Below, in pieces: positions 14,385 through 21,225 of a stretch of DNA of 27,943 nucleotides. The notes under the pieces are model-generated. The model did no database searches and was not told the origin of the DNA. It was given only the letters and a program-made list of their open reading frames with translations. Both the position numbers and the translations under genes were made by a program. This DNA comes from Yinghuangia elevatio. Lineage in GTDB: Bacteria; Actinomycetota; Actinomycetes; Streptomycetales; Streptomycetaceae. How positions within the stretch are numbered: the first letter of the stretch is position 1; the number at the start of each line of letters is the position of its first letter. Location of the stretch: the NCBI RefSeq assembly GCF_040649515.1, contig NZ_JBEZFP010000124.1, forward strand, positions 1 through 27,943, given 5' to 3'.

Positions 14385-15227
14385 TTACTCCCCTTGCTTC
14401 TCGAACCGGGGGTGGTACTCGGGGTCGGCCTGCTGCGGCGCCTGCGTACCGGGCGCGGTCGGCCGGCCCTGGCCGAGGGCCTGCGGCTGCCCCTGGCCCA
14501 GCGCCTGCGGTGCGGGCGTCGGCGCCTGCCCGAGCTCCTGCTTCATGCGCATGAGTTCCAGCTCGACATCGGACCCGCTGGAAAGCCGCTCCAGCTCGGC
14601 GGTGATGTCGTCCTTGGTCATCCCCGTCGGGTCGTCGAGCGCGCCGGAGGCGAGCAGCTCGTCGATCGCCCCGGCCCGCGCCTGCATCTGCGCGGTCTTG
14701 TCCTCCGCACGCTGCATCGCCAGGCCGACGTCGGACATCTCCTCCGAGATGCCGGCGATCGCGCCGCCGATGTTGGCCTGCGCCTCGGAGGCGGTGTACG
14801 TCGCCTTGATGGTCTCCTTGCGGATCCGGAACGCGTCCACGCGCGCCTGCAGCCGCTGCGAGGCCAGCGTGAGCTTCTCCTCCTCCGACTGCAGCTGCTG
14901 GTACTGCAGTTGGAGGTCGCCGATCTGCTGCTGGATGCCGCTACGCCGGGTCAAAGCCTCGCGCGCCAGGTCCTCGCGTCCGAGCGACAGCGCCTTGCGG
15001 CCCTGGTCCTCGTGCTTGGCCGCCTGCTGCTCGAGCTGGCGGAGCTGGAGTTCGAGGCGCTTGCGGGAGGTCGCGACGTCGGCCACACCACGACGCACCT
15101 TCTGCAACAGCTCAAGTTGCTTCTGGTACGAGTAATCCAGCATTTCGCGAGGATCCTCGTACTTGTCGAGCGTTTTGTTCGCCTTTGCGCGGAAGATCAT
15201 CGCCATCCGCTTCATAACGCCGGTCAT
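14385..15227 (-). CDS. pspA: Phage shock protein A (PspA/IM30/Vipp1 family)
   Basis: A 280-aa PspA-family membrane-maintenance protein. It forms helical rods that bind stressed membranes and resembles ESCRT-III. Residues 1-25 form the amphipathic helix (KRMAMIFRAKANKTLDK) that docks to the membrane. Residues 26-215 are almost continuous coiled coil (YQKQLELLQKVRRGVADVA, RRSGIQQQIGDLQLQYQQLQ, LASQRLQARVDAFR), with AGAIDELLASGALDD near the end. The last 50 residues are a Gln/Pro/Gly-rich tail with the near-repeat PQALGQGQ/PQALGQGR. The start ATG 15227 fits the MxGVMKRM opening of Streptomyces homologs. It is first in an operon with pspAA and divergent from a membrane protein gene. Confidence 0.95.
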   Translation of the reverse strand: MTGVMKRMAMIFRAKANKTLDKYEDPREMLDYSYQKQLELLQKVRRGVADVATSRKRLELQLRQLEQQAAKHEDQGRKALSLGREDLAREALTRRSGIQQQIGDLQLQYQQLQSEEEKLTLASQRLQARVDAFRIRKETIKATYTASEAQANIGGAIAGISEEMSDVGLAMQRAEDKTAQMQARAGAIDELLASGALDDPTGMTKDDITAELERLSSGSDVELELMRMKQELGQAPTPAPQALGQGQPQALGQGRPTAPGTQAPQQADPEYHPRFEKQGE

Positions 15228-15270
15228 GAGCCTCGCGCGCCCCCTTCGTAGGCAAGCTGTGCGCTGTACC

Positions 15271-15276
15271 AGCCTA
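15271..15276 (-). promoter_or_regulatory. pspA: Candidate -10 element of pspA-pspAA
   Basis: TAGGCT on the minus strand, inside an AT-rich patch, 44-49 nt upstream of the pspA ATG. The same hexamer precedes the aldo/keto reductase gene and the 74-aa gene. No clear -35 element is present. Confidence 0.4.
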
Positions 15277-15379
15277 AATGGCGAATGGACCTTCCGGCAG
15301 GAGGGCAGTCCATCAGCACGAGGCGGCAGCCGATCGCCCCGGGAGCCGGACGCATGTCCGGAGGGCTTGCCGGGACACG

Positions 15380-15394
15380 TACCCTGGTGGCGTG
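15380..15394 (+). promoter_or_regulatory. Leaderless promoter of the DUF3043 gene
   Basis: TACCCT (15380-15385) ends 6 nt before GTG 15392, with no ribosome binding site. The spacing matches leaderless transcription. This supports GTG 15392 over the longer reading from 15278. Confidence 0.5.
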
Positions 15395-15982
15395 TTCAGA
15401 CGTCGTTCCCAGGCAGAGTCCGAGGCCCCCGAGACGGTCACCGTCGAGTCGGAGGTCCGCGACCCCGAGGCCCCGAAGGGCCGCCCCACGCCCAAGCGCA
15501 GCGAGGCCCAGGCCAACCGCAAGACGCGCGTGACCCCGCCCAAGGACCGCAAGGAAGCCTCGAAAGTGGCACGCCAGCGGGCCCGCGAGGACCGCGAGGC
15601 GCAGCGGACCGCGCTGATCACGGGCGACGAGCGCGCGCTCCCGGTACGCGACAAGGGGCCGGTCCGGCGCTTCTGCCGCGACTTCGTCGACTCGCGCATC
15701 TCGGCGGCGGAGTTCTTCCTGCCGTCCGCCGTGCTCATCCTCATCATGAGCATCATGCCGAGCGCGACCCTCAAGAACATCTCGCTTCTCGCGTGGGCCT
15801 TCGCGATCGTCCTGATCATCCTGGACTCGTTCCGGCTCAACTTCACGCTCAAGAAGCAGCTGCGCAAGCGCTTCCCGGACGCCAACCTCAAGGGCTGCAC
15901 TCCGTACGCCATCATGAGGTCGCTCCAGATGCGTCGCCTCCGCCTGCCCAAGCCGCAGGTCAAGCGCGGCGAGAAGATCTGA
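15392..15982 (+). CDS. DUF3043 family membrane protein
   Basis: A 196-aa actinobacterial protein of unknown function (DUF3043 type). The first 90 residues are highly charged and probably cytoplasmic (VFRRRSQAESE head, then KRSEAQANRKTRVTPPKDRK, which resembles ribosome- or RNA-binding basic tracts). Two transmembrane helices follow at about 105-122 and 129-147, then a basic C-terminal tail with RLPKPQVKRGEKI. The two helices are separated by a short loop (PSATLKN), so both ends lie on the cytoplasmic side. The start GTG 15392 is chosen because of the TACCCT-N6-GTG leaderless pattern. It is divergent from pspA across 164 bp, and a link to membrane stress is possible but unproven. Confidence 0.85.
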   Translation: MFRRRSQAESEAPETVTVESEVRDPEAPKGRPTPKRSEAQANRKTRVTPPKDRKEASKVARQRAREDREAQRTALITGDERALPVRDKGPVRRFCRDFVDSRISAAEFFLPSAVLILIMSIMPSATLKNISLLAWAFAIVLIILDSFRLNFTLKKQLRKRFPDANLKGCTPYAIMRSLQMRRLRLPKPQVKRGEKI

Positions 15983-15991
15983 CGCGGAGCG

Positions 15992-16050
15992 GGCGCGGGC
16001 CGGACGTACCCCACCCGCGCCACGGCAGTCCCGCGGCGCCGGGCACTGCC
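15992..16050. terminator. Two hairpins after the DUF3043 gene
   Basis: GGCGCGGG (15992-15999) pairs with CCCGCGCC (16014-16021). A second hairpin pairs GGCAGT plus CCCG (16024-16033) with CGGG, one bulged C, and ACTGCC (16040-16050). They lie between co-directional genes and may be a partial terminator. Confidence 0.5.
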
Positions 16051-16125
16051 GGCACCGGGGCGCGCTCCACCGGCGACACCGGCGAACTCGAACACGGCGA
16101 ACTCAGTCCCCCACGACGGAGCACC

Positions 16126-16902
16126 ATGACGACCGCCCTGCACGACGCGACCACCTGGCCCACGGACCTGAACACGAGCGTCCAGCGCGAGATCGTGTCC
16201 CGGCAGCTCGCCGAGCACCTGGTCCGCCTTCGCTCGCGCGGCCCGCTGACCGTCCTGGACGTCGGCTGCGGCCCCGCCACCCCGGCCCTGCTGCTCGCCC
16301 GTGCGGGCCACAGCGTGACCGCGGTGAGCACCGACACCCTGCTGTTGACCGCGCTGCACGACGGCATGGCCGGAGAGCCGGAGGACGTACGCGCCCGGCT
16401 GCGCCTCGTCGAGGGCGACGGCAGCGAGGCCGGACGGCACTTCTCCCCCGGCAGCTTCGACCTCGCGCTGTGCCACGGCGTGCTCGAGGACCTGGCCGAG
16501 CCGGACGCGATGCTCGCCGCGCTCGCCCGCATCCTGAACGCCGGCGGCCTGCTGTCCGTCACCGCGGTCAACGGCGCCGCGGCCGCGATGCGGCCCGGCA
16601 CCGCCGGCGAGTGGTCCGCCACCCGCAAGGCGCTGGCGTCGCGGGACCTGGGCGCGGGCGACGGCGTGCGCACGGACTCCCCCGAAGGACTGTCGACCGT
16701 CCTCGCCGATCTCGGCACGCCGGTGCTCGCGTGGTACGGCGTCGGCGTGTTCAGCGCGCTGCGTCCCGAGGAGCCCGCACCGCCGCGCGGCGGCAAGACC
16801 TGGCAGAACCTGGTCGCCGTCGAGGAGGAGGCCGGGCGGGGCGACCCGTACCGCGGCATCGCCGCCACGCTGCACTTGGTGGGTGAGAAGACCATCCGCT
16901 GA
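16126..16902 (+). CDS. Class I SAM-dependent methyltransferase
   Basis: A 258-aa Rossmann-fold methyltransferase. Motif I, VLDVGCGPAT (residues 43-52), binds S-adenosylmethionine; the acidic end of strand 2 is at VTAVSTD; motif post-I to IV is FDLALCHGVLEDL; and LNAGGLLSVTAVNG is the motif VI region. The middle part (residues 160-230) is a substrate cap with WSATRKALASRD and is not diagnostic. The ATG 16126 has GGAG 5 nt upstream. Frame continuity upstream to 15163 is chance read-through. It lies between the DUF3043 gene and an aldo/keto reductase, as in Streptomyces. The substrate is unknown. Confidence 0.88.
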   Translation: MTTALHDATTWPTDLNTSVQREIVSRQLAEHLVRLRSRGPLTVLDVGCGPATPALLLARAGHSVTAVSTDTLLLTALHDGMAGEPEDVRARLRLVEGDGSEAGRHFSPGSFDLALCHGVLEDLAEPDAMLAALARILNAGGLLSVTAVNGAAAAMRPGTAGEWSATRKALASRDLGAGDGVRTDSPEGLSTVLADLGTPVLAWYGVGVFSALRPEEPAPPRGGKTWQNLVAVEEEAGRGDPYRGIAATLHLVGEKTIR

Positions 16903-16911
16903 GGCCCGGCA

Positions 16912-16927
16912 TAGGCTGGTGCCCATG
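16912..16927 (+). promoter_or_regulatory. Leaderless promoter of the aldo/keto reductase gene
   Basis: TAGGCT (16912-16917) ends 7 nt before ATG 16925 and directly follows the methyltransferase stop. No ribosome binding site is present. This is the classic actinobacterial leaderless layout. Confidence 0.55.
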
Positions 16928-17923
16928 GAGTTCCGACACCTCGGCCGCAGTGGTCTGGTCATCAGTGAGATCGCGTACGGCAACTGGCTGACGCACGGTT
17001 CCCAGGTCGAGGAGGAGGCCGCGCTCGCTTGTGTGCGCGCCGCCCTCGACGCCGGGATCACCACCTTCGACACCGCCGACGTGTACGCCGAGACGCGCGC
17101 CGAGTCCGTGCTCGGCCGCGCGCTCAAGGGCGAGCGGCGCGAGGGCCTGGAGATCTTCACCAAGGTCTACTGGCCGACCGGCCCCGGCCGCAACGACCGC
17201 GGGCTGTCCCGCAAGCACATCATGGAGTCGATCGACGCGTCGCTGACGCGCCTCGGCACCGACTACGTCGACCTGTACCAGGCGCACCGCTTCGACCACT
17301 CGACTCCGCTGGAAGAGACGATGCTGGCGTTCGCCGACGTCGTGCGCTCCGGCAAGGCGCTCTACATCGGCGTCTCGGAGTGGAACGCGGAGCAGATCCG
17401 CGCGGGCGCCGACCTGGCGCGCGAACTGCGCGTGCCGTTCATCTCGAACCAGCCGCAGTACTCGATGCTCTGGCGTGTCATCGAGACCGAGGTCGTGCCG
17501 ACCAGCGAGGACCTGGGCCTCGGCCAGATCGTGTGGTCGCCGATCGCGCAGGGCGTGCTCACCGGCAAGTACCTGCCGGGCCAGGCCCCGCCCGCCGGTT
17601 CGCGCGCGACCGACGACAAGGGCGGCCAGAACTTCATCTCGCGGATGATGGGCGACGAGCTGCTCACCGCCGTGCAGTCGCTGCGCCCGCTGGCCGAGTC
17701 GGCCGGGCTCACGATGGCGCAGCTCGCGGTGGCGTGGGTGCTGCAGAACCCGAACGTCTCGGCGGCGATCATCGGGGCGTCGCGCCCCGAGCAGGTCACC
17801 GAGAACGTGAAGGCGGCGGGCGTGAAGCTCGAGGAGGAGCTGCTGTCGAAGATCGACGTCATCCTCGAACCGTTCGTGGAGCGCGACGCGGCGCAGACCC
17901 AGAGCCCGGCCGCCCGGCCCTGA
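16925..17923 (+). CDS. Aldo/keto reductase (Kv-beta-like, AKR family)
   Basis: A 332-aa TIM-barrel oxidoreductase that reduces aldehydes or ketones with NADPH. The catalytic tetrad is present: Asp49 and Tyr54 in FDTADVY, Lys80 in IFTKVYW, and His121 in YQAHRFD. The sections SEIAYGNWLTHG, SLTRLGTDYVDLYQ and IVWSPIAQGVLTGKY match the voltage-gated potassium channel beta-subunit-like subgroup. The NADPH-binding end is IIGASRPEQVTENV. The start is ATG 16925, apparently leaderless. A strong terminator follows at 17934-17976. The substrate is unknown. Confidence 0.93.
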   Translation: MEFRHLGRSGLVISEIAYGNWLTHGSQVEEEAALACVRAALDAGITTFDTADVYAETRAESVLGRALKGERREGLEIFTKVYWPTGPGRNDRGLSRKHIMESIDASLTRLGTDYVDLYQAHRFDHSTPLEETMLAFADVVRSGKALYIGVSEWNAEQIRAGADLARELRVPFISNQPQYSMLWRVIETEVVPTSEDLGLGQIVWSPIAQGVLTGKYLPGQAPPAGSRATDDKGGQNFISRMMGDELLTAVQSLRPLAESAGLTMAQLAVAWVLQNPNVSAAIIGASRPEQVTENVKAAGVKLEEELLSKIDVILEPFVERDAAQTQSPAARP

Positions 17924-17933
17924 TGCGGTGAAC

Positions 17934-17976
17934 CGCGTTGGGGGGCGGTCCGGGCCTCCGGACCACCCCCAACGCG
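17934..17976. terminator. Bidirectional terminator after the aldo/keto reductase
   Basis: An 11-bp stem (17934-17944 with 17966-17976), one internal irregularity (17945-17946 against 17965), then a further 7 bp (17947-17953 with 17958-17964) around a GCCT loop. It sits 11 nt after the stop codon. Confidence 0.88.
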
Positions 17977-17993
17977 TCGCCCGGCGGACGCCC

Positions 17994-18118
17994 GACCGGG
18001 TGCACTGCCAGACCGGGTGCACCGCGCGACTGGCTGCACTGCGACTCGTGGACTGCGCGACTCGTGGACTGCCCGACCGGGCGCGCGGCTCGACCGGCTA
18101 CTCGACTCGGTTACTCGG
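17994..18118. repeat. Degenerate tandem repeat, about 8 units of 12-17 bp
   Basis: Units start at 17994, 18011, 18028, 18043, 18059, 18075, 18092 and 18104, each opening with GACC or GACT followed by a G-rich part and often ACTGC. Units at 18043 and 18059 differ at one base in 16 (GACTCGTGGACTGCGC and GACTCGTGGACTGCCC). Units at 17994 and 18011 share their first 12 bases. The array fills the gap between the terminator and the end of the opposing small gene and runs into its stop codon at 18111. Confidence 0.65.
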
Positions 18119-18314
18119 CCGCGCGCAGGCTCATCGCGGAGTAGACCACGTCGTCGCCTTCGAGCAGGCTGACCTGCTCGACCCCCGCGTCGAGCAGTCC
18201 GCGCCAGTTCTCGCCGAGCCAGGACTCCGCGTCCGACTGGTTCGAGAACTCCTCGGACTTCGGGCCGGAGACCGGGGCGCCCTCCGCGTTCTCGTACCGC
18301 CACTGCCACATCAT
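18111..18314 (-). CDS. Small conserved actinobacterial protein (67 aa)
   Basis: A 67-aa soluble acidic protein that I recognise as a conserved Streptomyces hypothetical without known function. The pattern is WQWRYENAEG near the start, then SDAESWLGENWRGLLDAGVEQVSLLEGDDVVYSAMSL. ATG 18314 has GAAGGAG (18322-18328) at a good distance; the next codon is also ATG (18311). The stop is TAA. The residues look like a single compact alpha/beta domain. Upstream lie the start region of the cobalamin genes on the other strand and a shared control region. No function can be assigned. Confidence 0.8.
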   Translation of the reverse strand: MMWQWRYENAEGAPVSGPKSEEFSNQSDAESWLGENWRGLLDAGVEQVSLLEGDDVVYSAMSLRAAE

Positions 18315-18489
18315 CGTGGGCTCCTTCGGTCGGGTTCTGCCGGATTCCGTCCGACTACCACGGGTTTCGGGCGGATTCGGCGGCACCGGATCTCTTCGAC
18401 ATCAGCTCATGAACGGTCCGCACAGTAGCCGACCGGGACCCACCAGACATTCCGTAACGCCGTACCGCTCGGGAGTAGCGCAGAACACC

Positions 18490-19803
18490 ATGGAGTTGAC
18501 GTTCCTCGGCACGGCCGGACCGCGGGGCTGGCCGCAGCCGTTCTGCACATGTGCCTCCTGCCTGGGCTGCACCGGATCCGCGGTGCGCGAGCCCAGCTGC
18601 GTGCTGGTCGACGGCACGCTGCTGATCGACTGCGGGCCCGAGCCCGCACACGCGGCGGCCCGGGCGGCGCGCCCGCTCACCGGCGTCCGCCACCTTCTGC
18701 TCAGCGGCCCGGGGGAGAGCGCGTCCCTCGGCTGGCTGCCGGCCGCGGGGCTCGACATGGTCGCGGCCCCGTCCGGTCCGCCGTCCGGCTTGCCCGCCCC
18801 CACCGCGGGCGGGCCGCCGTGGCAAACCGTCGAGGCGGGCGAGCAGTTCACGCTGGGCAGCCACCATGTGCGGGTGCTGCCGGGCGGCTCGCCGGGGCGG
18901 GTCGCCTACGCCGTGACCGGGCCCGGCGGGGCCCGCCTGCTCTACATACCCTCCTCGGTGCTCGCCCCCGAGGCGGACGCCGCACCCGCGTGGGCGGACG
19001 GACGCCCCTACGACGCCGTCCTGTTGGACGTCGTGGCGTGGCCCGAGCGGCTGGCCGCGCTGCGGCGCGAGGGCGCGGTGACGGAAGAGACCGACGTACT
19101 CGCCGTGCACTTGTCGCACGAGGCGCCGCCAGGCGAGGAGTTGCAGCGCAGGCTGGCGGCGTGGGGCGCGCGTGCGGTGTCGGACGGCGGCGTCGTGCGC
19201 CTCGGCGCCGACCCCGACCGGCAGCCGGTGCGCCCGCACCGCACGCTCATCCTCGGCGGTGCCCGCTCCGGCAAGTCCGCCGAGGCGGAACGCCGCCTCT
19301 CCGCCGTCCCCGACGTCGTCTATGTCGCGACCGGCGGCACGCGCGACGGCGACGCCGAGTGGGCGACGCGGGTGGCCGCGCACCGCGACCGGCGCCCCGC
19401 CTCCTGGACGACGGTGGAATCGACCGACCTGGCCGCGCTCATCGGTGCCGCGGCCGGCCCGATGCTGATCGACTGCCTGTCGCTGTGGCTCACCGCGGTG
19501 ATGGACGAGTGCGGTGCGTGGGACGACGAGGCCTGGGACTCCGGCGCGTGTGACGCGGTGCGGGCGCGCGTCGACGAACTCGCCGCCGCGTGGCGGGCCT
19601 GCCGGGCGCCGCTGGTCGCGGTCGGCAACGAGGTCGGCAGCGGCGTCGTGCCGCCCACGTCGTCGGGGCGGCGCTTCCGCGACGAGCTGGGTCGGCTCAA
19701 CGCGGCGATCGCCGCGGAGTCGGACGAGGTGCTGCTCGTGGTGGCCGGCCTGTCCCTCACCCTGCGCGGGCTGCCCAGGAAGCCGCGGCACGCCCGGAGT
19801 TGA
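18490..19803 (+). CDS. cobU: CobU (adenosylcobinamide kinase/guanylyltransferase) with degenerate metallo-beta-lactamase-like N-domain
   Basis: A 437-aa fusion. Residues 1-245 look like a PhnP-type metallo-beta-lactamase domain: LTFLGTAGPRGWPQPF opening, Cys19-Cys21-Cys24-Cys27 cluster, LLIDCGPE and HLSHEAPP. The expected HxHxDH metal motif is replaced by LSGPGESASLG (residues 71-81), so it is probably not an active hydrolase. Residues 250-425 form the CobU domain. It phosphorylates adenosylcobinamide and adds GMP during late cobalamin synthesis or salvage. Its P-loop is GGARSGKS (256-263), the GMP-accepting His298 lies in AAHRDRRP, and VAVGNEVGSGVVPP is the family signature. ATG 18490 is the first residue of the MBL-like domain; the nearest ribosome-binding-like GGGAG is 14 nt away. 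It begins the cobalamin block that continues with cobT and cobS. Confidence 0.9.
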   Translation: MELTFLGTAGPRGWPQPFCTCASCLGCTGSAVREPSCVLVDGTLLIDCGPEPAHAAARAARPLTGVRHLLLSGPGESASLGWLPAAGLDMVAAPSGPPSGLPAPTAGGPPWQTVEAGEQFTLGSHHVRVLPGGSPGRVAYAVTGPGGARLLYIPSSVLAPEADAAPAWADGRPYDAVLLDVVAWPERLAALRREGAVTEETDVLAVHLSHEAPPGEELQRRLAAWGARAVSDGGVVRLGADPDRQPVRPHRTLILGGARSGKSAEAERRLSAVPDVVYVATGGTRDGDAEWATRVAAHRDRRPASWTTVESTDLAALIGAAAGPMLIDCLSLWLTAVMDECGAWDDEAWDSGACDAVRARVDELAAAWRACRAPLVAVGNEVGSGVVPPTSSGRRFRDELGRLNAAIAAESDEVLLVVAGLSLTLRGLPRKPRHARS

Positions 19804-19878
19804 TCCCCCGGAATCGCCCGAAAGAGGGCGAAACTGGAGTCGCACACCCGAGCCCGTGGAAGCGACCTGAGGAGCGAC

Positions 19879-21117
19879 ATGGCGGACGACAACGCATTCG
19901 TCATCGTGGGAGCCAGTCTCGCCGGCGCCAAGGCGGCCGAGACGTTGCGCGGGGAGGGCTTCACCGGGCGGATCGTGCTGCTGGGCGACGAGCGGGAGCG
20001 GCCGTACGAGCGGCCTCCGCTGTCCAAGGGCTACCTCCTGGGCAAGAGCGATCGCGACGACGTCTTCGTGCACACGGCGGAGTGGTACCGCGAGAACGAC
20101 GTCGACCTGCGCCTCGGCCTCACCGCGACCGCCCTCGACACCGCCTCCCGCGAACTGGCCTGCGACGACGGGTCCCGGCTGCGGTACGCCAAACTGCTGC
20201 TCGCCACCGGTTCCTCCCCGCGCCGCCTTCCGCTGCCCGGCGGGGACCTCGACGGTGTCCTGTACCTGCGGCGGCTGGCCGACAGCGACCGGCTCAAGGA
20301 GGCCTTCGCCGCCGCCGACCGCGTCGTGGTGATCGGCGCCGGCTGGATCGGCCTGGAGAGCGCGGCGGCCGCGCGTACCGCCGGGGTCGCGGTGACCGTG
20401 CTGGAGGCCGCCGAACTGCCGCTGTTGGGACCGCTCGGCCCCGAGGCCGCCCAGGTGTTCGCCGACCTGCACACGAGCCATGGCGTCGACCTGCGGTGCG
20501 GCGTCCAGGTGGCGGAGATCCTCGGCGACGGCGGGCGGGCGACGGGAGTGCGCCTCGCCGACGGCTCCACGGTCGACGCGGACGCCGTGGTCGTCGGCGT
20601 CGGCATCCGCCCGAACACCCAACTTGCCGAGGACGCCGGGCTGACCGTCGACAACGGCGTGCTCGTCGACGCCCGTTTGCGGACGTCCGACCCCGACGTC
20701 TTCGCGGCGGGCGATGTGGCCAACGCCTTCCACCCGCTGCTCGGCAGGCACATCCGGGTGGAGCACTGGGCGAACGCGCTCAACCAGCCGCAGACGGCGG
20801 CCAAGGCGATGCTGGGGCAGGACGTGCAGTACGACCGGGTGCCGTACTTCTTCACCGACCAATACGACCTCGGCATGGAGTACACGGGGTACGTCGCCCC
20901 CGGCTCCTACGACCAGGTCGTCTTCCGCGGCGACCGCGAGGCCCGCGAGTTCATCGCCTTCTGGCTGTCCGGCGGGCACGTGCTGGCGGGCATGAACGTG
21001 AACGTCTGGGACGTCACCGACCCGATCCGCGACCTGGTCACGAGCGGCCGCCCGGTCGACCCGGAGCGGCTCGCGGACCCGGCGGTCCCGCTGTCCGAAC
21101 TGATCGCGGGCGCGTAG
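19879..21117 (+). CDS. FAD-dependent NAD(P)H:ferredoxin reductase (BphA4-like)
   Basis: A 412-aa flavoprotein of the ferredoxin/rubredoxin/putidaredoxin reductase family. An FAD-binding glycine motif VIVGASLAG lies at 8-16, followed by RPYERPPLSKGYLL. The NAD(P)H-binding motif is VVVIGAGWIGLE (149-160), with an acidic Glu at the end of the next strand (VTVLEAAE), which favours NADH. The second FAD contact is DVFAAGDVANAF. The C-terminal third (YDLGMEYTGYVAPG to MNVNVWDVTDPIR) is the Reductase_C domain. GAGGAG precedes ATG 19879 by 5 nt. It would pass electrons from NADH to a ferredoxin, but no ferredoxin gene is next to it. It lies between cobU and cobT, and a role in supplying reduced corrinoid for adenosylation is possible but only positional. 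Confidence 0.92.
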   Translation: MADDNAFVIVGASLAGAKAAETLRGEGFTGRIVLLGDERERPYERPPLSKGYLLGKSDRDDVFVHTAEWYRENDVDLRLGLTATALDTASRELACDDGSRLRYAKLLLATGSSPRRLPLPGGDLDGVLYLRRLADSDRLKEAFAAADRVVVIGAGWIGLESAAAARTAGVAVTVLEAAELPLLGPLGPEAAQVFADLHTSHGVDLRCGVQVAEILGDGGRATGVRLADGSTVDADAVVVGVGIRPNTQLAEDAGLTVDNGVLVDARLRTSDPDVFAAGDVANAFHPLLGRHIRVEHWANALNQPQTAAKAMLGQDVQYDRVPYFFTDQYDLGMEYTGYVAPGSYDQVVFRGDREAREFIAFWLSGGHVLAGMNVNVWDVTDPIRDLVTSGRPVDPERLADPAVPLSELIAGA

Positions 21118-21118
21118 T

Positions 21119-21172
21119 CCGGGCCGCCTGCCCGGCACGCTGATCGCCCGCGGCCGCGCGCGGCCCGCGGCG
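21119..21172. terminator. Two hairpins between the reductase gene and cobT
   Basis: CCGGGC (21119-21124) pairs with GCCCGG (21130-21135), overlapping the end of the upstream gene. A second imperfect palindrome (21145-21172) pairs 11 of 14 positions. Together with the leaderless promoter of cobT they suggest a separate transcript for cobT-cobS. Confidence 0.45.
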
Positions 21173-21208
21173 CTCCCCTCCTCGGTCCCGTCCCGCACCC
21201 CCACGCAC

Positions 21209-21225
21209 TACGCTGACCCGCGATG
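21209..21225 (+). promoter_or_regulatory. cobT: Leaderless promoter of cobT-cobS
   Basis: TACGCT (21209-21214) ends 8 nt before ATG 21223 and no ribosome binding site is present. The pattern matches the three other leaderless starts in the window. Confidence 0.5.

Noticed and set aside
15163..16125. Apparent extension joining the DUF3043 region to the methyltransferase in one frame
   Set aside because: The methyltransferase begins at ATG 16126 with its own ribosome binding site. The upstream frame overlaps the DUF3043 gene and gives Arg/Pro-rich non-homologous sequence.
18315..18489. Cobalamin riboswitch upstream of cobU
   Set aside because: I looked for the conserved B12-box core (GCCACTG) and found none in this gap, nor before cobT.
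18355..21204. 949-codon open frame on the minus strand opposite cobU and the reductase gene
   Set aside because: It mirrors two well-supported plus-strand genes in a very GC-rich sequence, where antisense frames stay open by codon bias. Its protein is Arg/Gly/Ala-rich without a recognisable domain.
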